DNA of 64,000 nt from Pusillimonas noertemannii (GCF_003096595.1 NZ_QEKO01000001.1:1364001-1428000); one strand, 5' to 3'; positions 52,544 through 61,956 are shown, counted from the stretch's first letter. Numbers and translations: made by a program. The notes: a model not told the origin generated them from the sequence alone.

Positions 52544-53785
52544 CTATAAAGAGCGCGCCAGCCGCAGTCCCGTGTACTGCCAGCGGGCATGGGCGGGAAA
52601 GAAGTTGCGGTAGGTGGCGCGGCTGTGGTCGGGCGGGGTCACGCAAGAACCGCCTCGCAGCACATATTGGTTCACCATGAACTTGCCGTTGTATTCGCCT
52701 ATGGCTCCGGCGGCCGGTTTGTAGCCGGGGTAGGGCGCATAGCTGCTGCTGGTCCATTGCCAGGCAGTGTCGTACACCTGCTCGATGGGCGGCGCGTCGG
52801 CCGGTTCGCCGTCGTTGAGCCCGCGCCGGGTCGACACGACCGCGTGCTCCCATTCCGCCTCGCTTGGAAGACGGGCCTGTGCCCAGCGCGCATAGGCATC
52901 CGCTTCGTAATACGAAAGATGCAGGGCGGCATGTTCGGGTTGCAGGGGCTGCCTGCCGTGAAGCGTAAACTCGTGCCACGCGCCGCCGAGCTGCTCCCAA
53001 TACAAGGGCTGGGAGATGGGCTGGGAACCCGAGCGCAGCCAGGCCCAGCCTTCGGAAAGCCACAGGGCGGGGTCATCGTAGCCGCCGGCCTGCATGAACT
53101 CCAGGTATTCGGCATTGGTGACCAGCCTGGACGCCATGGCATAGGGCTCGAGATATTGCCGGTGCCGCGGTGTCTCGTTGTCGAAGCAGAAGCCCTGGCC
53201 TTGATGGCCCAGCTCAACGATGCCGCCATCGAACGACCGCCACTGCATGGCAGAAGGCGGGCTGGCGGGCGGCATTGCCTCGGCCCAGTAGGCCGGGCGC
53301 AAAGGGTTGTGCCAGAACAGGTGCTGCAGGTCGGTCAGGATCAGTTCCTGGTGCTGTTGCTCGTGCTGCATGCCCAGCTCGATAAGGCGCTCGAGTTCCG
53401 GGGCCGCGGCGCCCATGGGGGACGCGGCGATCAAGATCAGCGATTCTATGCGGGCATCGATGTCCTGGCGGTATTCATGAACCTCGTCCATGCCCGGCCG
53501 TGTGACAAGGCCGCGCTGCGAGCGCGGGTACTGCTCTCCGATGCCGTTGTAGTACGAATTGAACAGCATCCTGAAGGCCGGATGGAAGGGCCGGAACGCG
53601 GGCTCGAAGCGTTCGAGCACAAAGGTCTCGAAGAACCACGTGGTGTGGGCCAGATGCCATTTCACGGGGCTGGCATCGGTCATTGATTGGCCGCAGCAGT
53701 CTTCGTCGCTAAGGGGTTCGGCCAGCATGGCGGTGGCGCGCCGCACGGCCTCGAATCGCGACAGCAGGGTGCCGGACAAACTCAT
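52544..53785 (-). CDS. egtB: Ergothioneine sulfoxide synthase EgtB
   Basis: EgtB is the mononuclear iron enzyme that joins a thiol to hercynine with O2. The 413-aa protein has an N-terminal DinB-like domain with the iron histidines, one in KWHLAHTTWFFETF and two in MQHEQQHQELILTDL. A C-terminal formylglycine-enzyme-like domain from about 170 has LPSEAEWEHAV, WQWTSSSYAPYPGY and VLRGGSCVTPPDH. Start MSLSGTLLSRFEAVR at 53785 overlaps the egtD stop (TGATG). The thiol donor (cysteine or gamma-glutamylcysteine) cannot be decided. Confidence 0.93.
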   Translation of the reverse strand: MSLSGTLLSRFEAVRRATAMLAEPLSDEDCCGQSMTDASPVKWHLAHTTWFFETFVLERFEPAFRPFHPAFRMLFNSYYNGIGEQYPRSQRGLVTRPGMDEVHEYRQDIDARIESLILIAASPMGAAAPELERLIELGMQHEQQHQELILTDLQHLFWHNPLRPAYWAEAMPPASPPSAMQWRSFDGGIVELGHQGQGFCFDNETPRHRQYLEPYAMASRLVTNAEYLEFMQAGGYDDPALWLSEGWAWLRSGSQPISQPLYWEQLGGAWHEFTLHGRQPLQPEHAALHLSYYEADAYARWAQARLPSEAEWEHAVVSTRRGLNDGEPADAPPIEQVYDTAWQWTSSSYAPYPGYKPAAGAIGEYNGKFMVNQYVLRGGSCVTPPDHSRATYRNFFPAHARWQYTGLRLARSL

Positions 53786-54816
53786 CACGCGACATCCTTT
53801 TGCAGTGAAACAGCCGTTTGCGTCCGGGCATGGACGACTGCGAACCAGCCGGCGGGGTCCGTCCAGAAATCGGTCGGCTGCCAGCCCGCACTCTCGAGCA
53901 AAGCGGCCAGCGAGGCGCGGGTGTACTTGTAGCTGCTTTCGGTATGGATGCGCTCGCCCTCGGCGAAACGCCGGCTCGATCCGGGCCAGCGCACCAGGAC
54001 GGCGCGGCGTGCCTGCAAATGCATTTCGATCCGGCTTTTCTGTTCGTTGAAGAAAGCCACGTGAGTCCAGTCGCGCACGTCGAAATCGGCCTTGAGCAAG
54101 CGGTTCAGGTTGCGCAGCAGGTTCAGGTTGAAGGCGGCCGTCAGGCCCAGTGCGTCGTCGTAGGCGGCGTTGAGTACCTCGGGCTCCTTGACGAGATCGA
54201 CCCCCAGCAGCAGCGACGCCTGCCTTCCGCCCGATTGCCGCAGGCCGCTGAGGAAGCGGTGGGCGTCGTCGGGCCCGAAGTTGCCCAGCGACGAGCCCGG
54301 ATAAAAGAACAGGCGATTGTCCGCGGGCACCTCTTGGGGCAGGTGCAGGCCTTGCGAGAAGTCCTGCCCCAGGGCCGTCATGCGGATGTCGGGGTGGCAG
54401 GACTGAAGCCTGTCCAATGCGTCGCGAAGAAAGTCGGCCGATATGTCCACGGCGACGTAGTGGCGCGGCGCCAGCACTCCGAACAGGCTTTCGGCCTTGG
54501 CACAGTTGCCGGCGCCCAGGTCGACCAGCACGGCGCCCGGTCCAGCGGCCCGGGCAATGTCGTGCCGATGGGCGCGGAAGATGGCGGCCTCGGTGCGCGT
54601 GGGGTAGTACTCGGGCAGCAGGCACAGGGATTCGAACAGCTTTGAGCCCAATGTGTCGTAGAGATACTTCGGGGGCATCTGGGCTGGAGAGCCCAGCAGC
54701 CCGCGGCTTATTTCGGCGCGCTCTGCGTCGCTTTGGCCGGCGGCGATGCCGCCGCCTTGATCGTTTGCGCAGTCGTCGGCACTGTGCTGCCGGACAAGAG
54801 GTGAGTGTATCGACAT
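53785..54816 (-). CDS. egtD: L-histidine N(alpha)-methyltransferase EgtD
   Basis: EgtD trimethylates histidine to hercynine, the first step of ergothioneine synthesis. The 343-aa product has PPKYLYDTLGSKLFESLCLLPEYYPTRTE, the SAM motif LVDLGAGNCAKAESL, FFYPGSSLGNFGPDDAHRFL, and a late ESSYKYTRASL where histidine is bound. Start MSIHSPLVRQ at 54816; a longer frame is less likely. It is translationally coupled to egtB. No egtA, egtC or egtE is in the window, the usual two-gene betaproteobacterial set. Confidence 0.93.
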   Translation of the reverse strand: MSIHSPLVRQHSADDCANDQGGGIAAGQSDAERAEISRGLLGSPAQMPPKYLYDTLGSKLFESLCLLPEYYPTRTEAAIFRAHRHDIARAAGPGAVLVDLGAGNCAKAESLFGVLAPRHYVAVDISADFLRDALDRLQSCHPDIRMTALGQDFSQGLHLPQEVPADNRLFFYPGSSLGNFGPDDAHRFLSGLRQSGGRQASLLLGVDLVKEPEVLNAAYDDALGLTAAFNLNLLRNLNRLLKADFDVRDWTHVAFFNEQKSRIEMHLQARRAVLVRWPGSSRRFAEGERIHTESSYKYTRASLAALLESAGWQPTDFWTDPAGWFAVVHARTQTAVSLQKDVA

Positions 54817-54925
54817 CGGCTTTCGCTCATGGTCTGCCCACATGGCCTCGGGCGGCCTTTTAGAGTAACACTGTCGATACGGCGCGGTAAGGCCGCCGCA
54901 TGGCGGCCCCACCGTGCCCAAGGCT

Positions 54926-56089
54926 TCAATTGGGCGCGCCGTAGCCCATGCGCGAGGCCAGCTCCTGGGCCAGGTCGGCCACCGAAGTGGCATAGAAGTA
55001 GCTGCGGTTGTAATGGGTGATGGCGAAGAAGTTGGGCGTGCCGCAACGGTATTCGGCGGTTTTGCGCGGTTCGTCCACCAGGTCGACGATGCCCAGCTTG
55101 TGTTGCGTCCAGTCGCTGTCGAATGAACTGTCGGCGGGTGCCCGCGCCTTGCTTGCCCCCCGTGTTTTAAGTTGTTCCCAGTCGTAAACAGGTTCCAGCC
55201 CGCCGTGTACCAGGGATTTCGCATCGGCCGGAAGGGCGACCGGCGCAAACACGGGCAGGCCGGGCTGCCAGCCGTGCTGGACCAGGAAGTTGGCCACCGA
55301 GGCGATGGCGTCTTCGGGGCTGGCCGCCAGGTCGATGTGGCGGTCGCCGTTGCCATCGGCGGCATAGCGCATCAGGCTGCCGGGCATGAACTGGGGCAGC
55401 CCCATGGCGCCGGCGAAAGAGCCGGTAGCCTGGCGCGCGTCGAGAACGCCCTGGTAGTCGAGGAGGATGAGGTCGGCCAGTTGGTCCTGGAACAACTGGC
55501 TGCGCTCGGGGCGTTGCGGGTCGGGATAACGGAAGGCCAGGGTCGCGATGGCGTCCAGCACCGAGAAGCTGCCGGTGTACCTTCCATAGACGGTTTCCAC
55601 CCCTATTATGGCTACGATGATGGAAGGCGGAACGCCATATTGGGCTGCCGCCCGGTCGAGCATGGCCCGGTTCTCGTTCCAGAACTCAACGCCGGCGCGT
55701 ATGCGCACGGGCTCGACGAAGCGCTTGCGGTATGTAACCCAGCTGCGCCGCACGCGCGTCTTGGAAGGCGACATCAGCTCGGCCGCCTTGGCGTTGTAGC
55801 GGGCGTCTTCCAGCAAGGCTTCGACATGGGACAGCGGCAGCTTGTGCTTGGCCGCCACTTGGCGGGCATAGCTTTGGACTTCGGGCTTGAGCCTGCCCTG
55901 GGCATCGACAAAGCCGTTTGCGTCAACAGAGGCCGCGGGGGGCCTGCGGGCGTGGCTGGAAGCCGAGGCCGCTGGTGCCGCCTGGGCAGCCGGCGAATTC
56001 TGGGCGGAGGGCGGGGCGGTATGGCTGGATGCGCAGCCGCCCAGCAGTACGGCTGCCGCGACTTGCAAAATGCGGACGGGTTTGAACAT
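54926..56089 (-). CDS. mltB: Membrane-bound lytic murein transglycosylase B
   Basis: A 387-aa lipoprotein (lipobox LLGGC, Cys19) that cleaves peptidoglycan to 1,6-anhydro ends. The catalytic Glu is in AIIGVETVYGRYTGSFSVLD. AGAMGLPQFMPGSLMRYAADGNGDRHIDL is the substrate-groove signature and AITHYNRSYFYA the end of the SLT fold. A Ser/Ala/Pro-rich tether of about 40 residues follows the lipid anchor. AAGGAGG precedes the start. The start codon is only 10 bases from the start of the divergent deacetylase-like gene, so each promoter lies inside the other gene or they share one. Confidence 0.93.
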   Translation of the reverse strand: MFKPVRILQVAAAVLLGGCASSHTAPPSAQNSPAAQAAPAASASSHARRPPAASVDANGFVDAQGRLKPEVQSYARQVAAKHKLPLSHVEALLEDARYNAKAAELMSPSKTRVRRSWVTYRKRFVEPVRIRAGVEFWNENRAMLDRAAAQYGVPPSIIVAIIGVETVYGRYTGSFSVLDAIATLAFRYPDPQRPERSQLFQDQLADLILLDYQGVLDARQATGSFAGAMGLPQFMPGSLMRYAADGNGDRHIDLAASPEDAIASVANFLVQHGWQPGLPVFAPVALPADAKSLVHGGLEPVYDWEQLKTRGASKARAPADSSFDSDWTQHKLGIVDLVDEPRKTAEYRCGTPNFFAITHYNRSYFYATSVADLAQELASRMGYGAPN

Positions 56090-56099
56090 AATCCTCCTT

Positions 56100-57023
56100 A
56101 TGCAGACCCTCTATATTACCCACCCCGAATGCCGCCTGCATGAAATGGGCGAATGGCATCCTGAAAGCCCCCACCGTCTCGATGCCATCAATGATCAACT
56201 GATTTCCAGCGGTCTGCGTGGGCTGATCGACGAGCGCGAGGCCGTGCCGGCTCAAGAGGCCGATATATTGCGCGTACACACGCCATCCCTGCTGGCCCAG
56301 CTGCGCCGCCTTTCACCCGTCCGGGGCTATGCCGAGATCGATCCCGACACGCTCATGAACTCCCATACGTTGGCGGCCGCGTTTGCCGCTGCCGGGGCAG
56401 GTATTACGGCGATCGATGCCATCATGGACGGACAGGCAAGCACCGCCTTCTGTTCGGTCCGTCCGCCTGGCCACCATGCCCGGCCGGCCCAGGCCATGGG
56501 GTTCTGCTTTTTCAATAATCTGGCTGTAACTGTAGCGTATGCGCTCGAAAAGTACGGGTTTAAACGGATAGCGATCATCGATTTCGACGTGCATCATGGC
56601 AATGGAACCGAAGAAATATTTGAGGAAGACAGCCGCATACTGATGTGCAGCTTCTTCCAGCATCCGCTCTTTCCCAATGTATGCACTGAAAATCCCGGCC
56701 CGAACATGGTCAATGTGCCGGCGCCGGCCCATGCCGACGGCGCGGCCCTTCGAGAAATCGTCGAATCGCGCTGGATGCCCCGGCTCGAGGCCTTCCAGCC
56801 CGAAATCATCTTTGTCTCGGCGGGTTTCGACGGCCACCGCGACGACATGCTCGGAGAGTTCGACATGCTCGAGTCCGACTATGCCTGGATCACCGAGAAA
56901 CTCGTCGATCTGGCCGACCGCAGCGCGCAGGGGCGCATCGTCAGCTTCCTCGAGGGGGGGTACGACCTGTCGGCCCTGGGCCGCAGTGTTGCAGTGCACA
57001 TCAAAGCTTTGGCAAAGCTGTAG
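56100..57023 (+). CDS. Histone deacetylase family amidohydrolase
   Basis: A 307-aa zinc enzyme of the HDAC/AcuC/acetylpolyamine amidohydrolase superfamily. The catalytic His pair is in RPPGHHARP, the metal ligands in DFDVHHGNGTEE and SAGFDGHRDD, and GGYDLSALG closes the pocket. MQTLYITHPECRLHEMGEWH is the usual N-terminus. Relatives in Bordetella/Alcaligenes deacetylate acylated amines; the native substrate is unknown. It has no visible ribosome site and starts 10 bases from divergent mltB, so it may be leaderless. Confidence 0.9.
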   Translation: MQTLYITHPECRLHEMGEWHPESPHRLDAINDQLISSGLRGLIDEREAVPAQEADILRVHTPSLLAQLRRLSPVRGYAEIDPDTLMNSHTLAAAFAAAGAGITAIDAIMDGQASTAFCSVRPPGHHARPAQAMGFCFFNNLAVTVAYALEKYGFKRIAIIDFDVHHGNGTEEIFEEDSRILMCSFFQHPLFPNVCTENPGPNMVNVPAPAHADGAALREIVESRWMPRLEAFQPEIIFVSAGFDGHRDDMLGEFDMLESDYAWITEKLVDLADRSAQGRIVSFLEGGYDLSALGRSVAVHIKALAKL

Positions 57024-57128
57024 AATGCAATATTGCCCAGGTAAAGACCCAATCGGCTGCGCTTTTAGCACAAGGCGGGCGCGGCCCCAAACAGGAATTC
57101 CCATTCAATATCCCGGAGGAACTGCTCG

Positions 57129-57878
57129 ATGAAGGTATTGGTACCCGTCAAGCGTGTGGTTGATTACAACGTCAAGGTACGCGTCAAGTCGGATCAAAGC
57201 GGCGTGGACATCGCCAACGTCAAGATGTCCATGAATCCGTTCGACGAAATCGCGGTCGAAGAAGCCACCCGACTCAAAGAAAAATCGGTCGCCACGGAAG
57301 TGGTCGCGATTTCTTGCGGCGTTGCACAATCGCAAGAAACGCTGCGCACCGCCATGGCCATCGGAGCCGACCGCGCCATCCTGGTCCAGACCGACGCCGA
57401 GCTGCAGCCCCTGGCCGTGGCCAAGCTGCTCAAGGCCGTGGTCGACAAAGAACAGCCTCAGCTGGTCATCCTGGGCAAGCAGGCCATCGACGACGACGCC
57501 AACCAGACCGGCCAGATGCTGGCTGCGCTGCTCGACTGGCCCCAGGCCACCTTCGCCAGCAAGATCGAGGTTTCCGGCGACAGCGCAACCGTCACCCGCG
57601 AAATCGACGGCGGCCTCGAAACGGTGTCGCTCAAGCTGCCGGCCATCGTCACCACCGACCTGCGCCTGAACGAGCCGCGCTACGTCACCTTGCCCAACAT
57701 CATGAAGGCCAAGAAAAAGCCGCTTGACACCACCACGCCCGAAGAACTCGGCGTCGACGCCGCCCCGCGCCTGAAAACACTGAAAGTGTCCGAGCCGCCC
57801 GCGCGTTCGGCCGGCGTCATGGTGGCCGACGTGGCCGCCCTGGTCGACAAACTCAAGAACGAAGCAAAGGTGATCTAA
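57129..57878 (+). CDS. etfB: Electron transfer flavoprotein subunit beta
   Basis: EtfB with EtfA takes electrons from acyl-CoA dehydrogenases to the ubiquinone pool. The 249-aa protein has [57 protein letters not shown] and the C-terminal recognition region [13 protein letters not shown]. The latter contains the LxxIMxAKxKP signature that docks on partner dehydrogenases. GGAGGAA precedes the start. It is two bases upstream of etfA, in an operon that continues to an acyl-CoA dehydrogenase. Confidence 0.96.
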   Translation: MKVLVPVKRVVDYNVKVRVKSDQSGVDIANVKMSMNPFDEIAVEEATRLKEKSVATEVVAISCGVAQSQETLRTAMAIGADRAILVQTDAELQPLAVAKLLKAVVDKEQPQLVILGKQAIDDDANQTGQMLAALLDWPQATFASKIEVSGDSATVTREIDGGLETVSLKLPAIVTTDLRLNEPRYVTLPNIMKAKKKPLDTTTPEELGVDAAPRLKTLKVSEPPARSAGVMVADVAALVDKLKNEAKVI

Positions 57879-57880
57879 CC

Positions 57881-58810
57881 ATGTCGATACTCGTCATTGC
57901 AGAACACGACAAGGCCCAGCTGCGGGGCGCCACACTCAATGCGGTCGCGGCCGCCCAGAAAATCGGCGGCGACGTGCACGTGCTGGTCGCCGGCCAGGGC
58001 GTGCAGGCCATTGCCGACCAGGCCGCCAAGCTGGCGGGCGTCGGCAAGGTGCTGCTGGCCGACGGCCCAGCCCTGGCCGAAGGCCTGGCCGAAAACGTGG
58101 CCGCACAGGTGCTGGCCGTGGCCCAGGGCTATGGCCACATCGTCTTCGCCGCCACGGCCGAAGGCAAGAACGTCGCTCCGCGTGTCGCGGCCAAGCTCGA
58201 CGTGGCGCAGGTCTCCGACATTATCGCGGTCGATTCGCCCGATACCTTCCAGCGTCCCATCTATGCCGGCAACGCCATCGCCACCGTGCAGTCGGCCGAT
58301 GCCGTCAAGGTCCTTACCGTGCGTACCACGGCATTCGATCCGGTGGCGGCCGAAGGCGGCCAGGCCTCGGTCGAAGCCGTCGACGCCGTAGCCGATTCCG
58401 GCCTGTCGTCGTTCGTGGGCCGCGAAGTGGCCAAAAGCGATCGCCCCGAACTGGCCGGCGCCACGGTCGTGGTCTCGGGCGGGCGCGGCATGGGCAGCGC
58501 CGAGAACTTCAAGCTGCTCGAGCCGCTGGCCGATAAATTGGGCGCCGCCCTGGGCGCTTCCCGCGCCGCGGTGGACGCCGGCTATGCGCCCAACGACTGG
58601 CAGGTCGGCCAAACCGGCAAGATCGTCGCGCCCCAACTTTATATCGCCATCGGCATCTCGGGCGCCATCCAGCACCTGGCGGGCATGAAAGACTCCAAGG
58701 TCATCGTGGCCATCAACAAAGACGCCGAAGCCCCCATATTCGGCGTGGCCGATTACGGCCTGGTCGGCGACCTGTTCCAGGCCGTGCCCGAACTGACCAA
58801 CTCCTTGTAA
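57881..58810 (+). CDS. etfA: Electron transfer flavoprotein subunit alpha
   Basis: A 309-aa FAD-binding subunit. The FAD domain lies in the C-terminal half, with [53 protein letters not shown] and the final [20 protein letters not shown], all family signatures. The N-terminal half pairs with EtfB. It starts two bases after the etfB stop and ends 83 bases before the acyl-CoA dehydrogenase gene, so all three are likely co-transcribed. Confidence 0.96.
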   Translation: MSILVIAEHDKAQLRGATLNAVAAAQKIGGDVHVLVAGQGVQAIADQAAKLAGVGKVLLADGPALAEGLAENVAAQVLAVAQGYGHIVFAATAEGKNVAPRVAAKLDVAQVSDIIAVDSPDTFQRPIYAGNAIATVQSADAVKVLTVRTTAFDPVAAEGGQASVEAVDAVADSGLSSFVGREVAKSDRPELAGATVVVSGGRGMGSAENFKLLEPLADKLGAALGASRAAVDAGYAPNDWQVGQTGKIVAPQLYIAIGISGAIQHLAGMKDSKVIVAINKDAEAPIFGVADYGLVGDLFQAVPELTNSL

Positions 58811-58893
58811 GGCTCGCCGCCAGGCTTGCCGCAAGACCCCGTGCGGGCGGTTTGCCCGGCCCGCACGGCATCCACCTTCGGACGGAGGGCATC

Positions 58894-60729
58894 ATGGGCT
58901 ACGACACGCCCCTGCGGGAATACCGGTTCGTTCTTGAAGAACTGTCAGGCCTCTCTGCGCTGCTTGATTGCCCAGGGTTCCAGGATCTGTCCGTCGATCT
59001 CGTCCGGGCAGTGCTTGAAGAAAACGCCCGCTTCGTCCAGTCGGAAATTGCGCCGCTCAATGCCGCCGGCGACAGGTCGCCGGCGCGCTGGCTCGACGGA
59101 GCCGTGGAAACCCCGCCCGGCTTCCGGCAGGCATTCAGCCAATACGCCCAGGGCGGCTGGCAGGGCCTGCAGCACGAGGCCGAGCTTGGCGGGCAGGGCT
59201 TTCCCAAGCTGGTCGGCACCGCGGCGGTCGAGAACCTCAATGCCGCCAATTTGTCGTTTTCCCTGTGCCCGCTGCTTACCGACGGCGTCATCGAGGCGCT
59301 GTCCACGGTGGGCAGCGAGCAGCAGCAGGCGCTGTACATCCCGCCGCTCATCGAAGGCCGCTGGACGGGCACCATGAACCTCACCGAGCCGCAGGCGGGC
59401 TCGGATCTTTCCCTGCTCAAAACACGCGCGCAGCCCCAGCCGGACGGCAGCTACCGCCTGTTCGGGCAAAAGATCTTCATTACCTTCGGCGAGCACGACA
59501 TGGCCGAGAACATCGTGCATCTGGTGCTGGCGCGGCTGCCCGACGCCCCGCCGGGCGTCAAGGGCATCTCGCTCTTCATCGTGCCCAAGTTCATCGTTTC
59601 CGCCGACGGTTCGCTGGGCGAGCGCAACGACGTATGGTGCGCCTCGCTCGAGCACAAGCTGGGCATCCATGGCAGCCCCACGGCCGTCATGCTGTACGGA
59701 TCAGGCAAGGGCGAAGCCGGCGAGGGCGCCGTCGGCTACTTGGTGGGCGAGGCCAATCGCGGCCTGCAATATATGTTCGTCATGATGAACGCCGCCCGCT
59801 TCGCCGTGGGCGTTCAGGGTGTGGCCCTGGCCGAGCGGGCCACCCAGCAGGCCTGGGCCTATGCCGCCGAACGGCTGCAGGGCCAGGGCCTGGAAGGCCC
59901 TTCGAAGGGGCCGGTGCCCATCAACCGCCACCCCGACGTGCAGCGCATGCTCTGGACGATGCGGGCGCTTGCCGACGGGGGCAGGGCGCTTGCAGCCATG
60001 GCGGCGCTTGCCCGCGACCTGGCTCATCATCACGGCAACGCTGAAGAACGCGGCCGGCAGCAGGCCCTGTACGAATACCTGGTTCCCATCGTCAAGGGCT
60101 TCTGCACCGAAAACGCGGTCGAAGCGGCTTCGCTGGGCGTGCAGGTGCATGGCGGCATGGGCTATATCGAAGAAACAGGTGTTGCCCAGTACTATCGCGA
60201 TGCCCGTATTCTGCCCATCTATGAAGGCACCACGGCCATACAGGCCAACGACCTGCTTGGCCGCAAGACATGGCGCGACGGCGGGGCGGTGGCGCATGGC
60301 CTGCATCGGCAAATGCTTGCCACGCTTGACGAACTCGCCACGGCCGCCGGCCGCGGCGGGACGCATCAGGCCGGCCTGAAGGTGATTGCGCGGCACATGG
60401 AGCCGGCCCTGCAGGCCTATGCGCAGGCGGTCGACTACATGCTGGACCAGTCAAGCGCGCCGGCCGCGGCCTTCCTGGGCAGCGTGCCTTATCTCATGCT
60501 GTCGGGCGTCGTCCTGGCGGGCTGGCAGATGGCGCGCGCGGCGCTCATCTGCACTGAAGCACTGGGCGACGACGGCCGGGGCCCGCAGGCGGACGACCCT
60601 TTTCATGCCCAAAAACTGGCGGCTTGCGTGATGTATGCCTCGCAGGTGTTGCCCAGGGCCCCGGCGCATCTGGCGTCCATCATCGATGGCGCCGACGTTG
60701 CAGGCTACGCCAGCCAGGCATCTGACTGA
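58894..60729 (+). CDS. Acyl-CoA dehydrogenase (long form with C-terminal domain)
   Basis: A 611-aa FAD enzyme that introduces the alpha-beta double bond in an acyl-CoA and passes electrons to Etf. It has the MTEPQAGSD-like NLTEPQAGSDLSLLKT, FITFGEHDM, LGIHGSPTAVM, NAARFAVGVQGVALAERA and the catalytic Glu in ILPIYEGTTAIQANDLLGRK. A C-terminal extension (about 480-600) is the domain seen in DmdC-type and other 600-aa members. The start has CGGAGGG upstream. Chain length or substrate cannot be told; it need not be a fatty acyl. Confidence 0.93.
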   Translation: MGYDTPLREYRFVLEELSGLSALLDCPGFQDLSVDLVRAVLEENARFVQSEIAPLNAAGDRSPARWLDGAVETPPGFRQAFSQYAQGGWQGLQHEAELGGQGFPKLVGTAAVENLNAANLSFSLCPLLTDGVIEALSTVGSEQQQALYIPPLIEGRWTGTMNLTEPQAGSDLSLLKTRAQPQPDGSYRLFGQKIFITFGEHDMAENIVHLVLARLPDAPPGVKGISLFIVPKFIVSADGSLGERNDVWCASLEHKLGIHGSPTAVMLYGSGKGEAGEGAVGYLVGEANRGLQYMFVMMNAARFAVGVQGVALAERATQQAWAYAAERLQGQGLEGPSKGPVPINRHPDVQRMLWTMRALADGGRALAAMAALARDLAHHHGNAEERGRQQALYEYLVPIVKGFCTENAVEAASLGVQVHGGMGYIEETGVAQYYRDARILPIYEGTTAIQANDLLGRKTWRDGGAVAHGLHRQMLATLDELATAAGRGGTHQAGLKVIARHMEPALQAYAQAVDYMLDQSSAPAAAFLGSVPYLMLSGVVLAGWQMARAALICTEALGDDGRGPQADDPFHAQKLAACVMYASQVLPRAPAHLASIIDGADVAGYASQASD

Positions 60730-60803
60730 TCCGCGTCAAGGCCGACGGCGGGCCGTCTGCCGTGCTTGCCGTGCCCGCAGCGCGGCAAGACCGCTTTTCA
60801 TGG

Positions 60804-60833
60804 TTGCGCACGGCTCTTCCTTTAGCTTATAAC
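60804..60833 (+). promoter_or_regulatory. Putative promoter of the peroxiredoxin gene
   Basis: TTGCGC (60804-60809), 18 bases, TATAAC (60828-60833) lie about 120 bases before the start codon. An AT-rich dyad (TTATAACGTTATAT) overlaps the -10. No convincing OxyR site was recognised. Confidence 0.45.
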
Positions 60834-60954
60834 GTTATATAAAGACGGTATTTAAATTCCGTTCTCGAAGCTGGCACAATGATTCGGTGCAGGCCGGCAA
60901 GGGCTTCCAGGCCGCGGCCTTGCTTTTTTTCATCCATCCCAAAAGAGACTCATC

Positions 60955-61596
60955 ATGGCTACTTTGCGTCTGGGCGACACCGCCCCCGATTTTGAACAAG
61001 ACTCCGACATCGGCCCCATCAAGTTCTACGACTACCTGGGCGACAGCTGGGGCGTATTGTTTTCGCACCCGGCCGACTTCACCCCCGTGTGCACGACCGA
61101 GCTCGGCTACACTGCCAAGCTGGCCGACGAGTTCGCCAAGCGCAACGTAAAGGTCATCGCCGTATCGGTTGACGATGCGCAGTCTCACAAAGACTGGATC
61201 AAGGACATCAACGATACGCAAAGCACCACGGTCAACTTCCCCATTCTGGCCGACTCCGACCGCAAGGTGTCCGACCTGTACGACATGATCCACCCCAACG
61301 CCAGCAATACGGCGACGGTGCGTTCGGTGTTCGTCATCGATCCCAAGAAGAAGGTCCGCCTGACCCTTACCTATCCCGCCAGCACGGGCCGCAACTTCAA
61401 CGAAATCCTGCGCGTGATCGACTCGCTGCAGCTTACCGACAGCCACAGCGTGGCCACGCCGGTCAACTGGGAAGACGGCGACGATTGCATCATCGTGCCC
61501 TCCATCAAGGACGAAGCCGAACTCAAGGCCAAGTTCCCCAAGGGCTACACTGTTGTGCGTCCCTACCTGCGCACCACGCCCCAGCCCAATAAGTAA
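60955..61596 (+). CDS. 1-Cys peroxiredoxin (Prx6 type)
   Basis: A 213-aa peroxidase that reduces H2O2 and organic peroxides. The peroxidatic Cys is in HPADFTPVCTTELGYTAKL near residue 46. The conserved Arg and the long C-terminal domain (VATPVNWEDGDDCIIVPSI, then FPKGYTVVRPYLRTTPQP) mark the Prx6 subgroup. No resolving cysteine is found in the usual AhpC positions; the Cys in DDCIIV is typical of the subgroup. It is therefore not AhpC, and no ahpF is adjacent. A terminator follows. Confidence 0.93.
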   Translation: MATLRLGDTAPDFEQDSDIGPIKFYDYLGDSWGVLFSHPADFTPVCTTELGYTAKLADEFAKRNVKVIAVSVDDAQSHKDWIKDINDTQSTTVNFPILADSDRKVSDLYDMIHPNASNTATVRSVFVIDPKKKVRLTLTYPASTGRNFNEILRVIDSLQLTDSHSVATPVNWEDGDDCIIVPSIKDEAELKAKFPKGYTVVRPYLRTTPQPNK

Positions 61597-61647
61597 GCTG
61601 CGGTAATTGCGGGGCCGGTTCTCGGCCCGGCATGCATCTATCTGCTG

Positions 61648-61692
61648 AAACCCCTGTCCTGGCGATGGCCATGATGGGGGTTTTTGTTTTTT
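61648..61692 (+). terminator. Terminator after the peroxiredoxin gene
   Basis: AAACCCC (61648-61654) and GGGGGTTT (61676-61683) enclose a loop with an inner TGGC/GCCA dyad, followed by TTGTTTTTTG. It is about 50 bases after the stop codon. Confidence 0.7.
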
Positions 61693-61860
61693 GCGTTCTC
61701 CCCTGTGATTTGGGCTTTCTTGGCTGTCTTGGCTTTTAGCGCTGTTTGTTTCCTGGGGTTCGGTTTTTCTTGGGGCTGTTTCGTTGGATTTTGCTTCTTG
61801 GGGTGGTGTTTCGCTGGGGGTGATTTCTTCGGGTGTGGCTTCTTTGGGTTCTTGAGCGCC
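61693..61860. other. Low-complexity strand-asymmetric stretch
   Basis: The plus strand is built of G and T with almost no A; the minus strand reads as imperfect repeats of CCCAAGAAGC-like units. An open frame on the plus strand (61684-61935) encodes an improbable Phe/Gly/Trp-rich peptide, and all minus frames are open only because T is rare. I consider it non-coding. Confidence 0.6.
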
Positions 61861-61865
61861 GGCGA

Positions 61866-61944
61866 GGGCGAAGCCTATTTAGGCCGGGCGGTCGGGCGGT
61901 TTGTGGCAGCGCCCTCCAACGCCCGTCCTAAATAGGCTTCGCCC
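61866..61944. repeat. Hairpin element A (long stem, conserved 29-nt loop)
   Basis: An 18-bp perfect stem, GGGCGAAGCCTATTTAGG at 61866-61883 with its complement at 61927-61944, then a 2-base mismatch and a 5-bp GGGCG/CGCCC stem, enclose a 29-base loop at 61891-61919. The loop contains a further small hairpin. The same loop occurs inverted in element B at 62141-62221. Confidence 0.85.
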
Positions 61945-61956
61945 CCACCGGCTTGC

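Noticed and set aside
60955-61596. ahpC
   Set aside because: The C-terminal domain and lack of an AhpC-type resolving cysteine place it in the Prx6 (1-Cys) group.
61684-61935. An 83-codon frame rich in Phe, Gly, Cys and Trp
   Set aside because: It arises from a low-complexity GT-rich stretch and runs into a hairpin repeat, with no ribosome site or domain.
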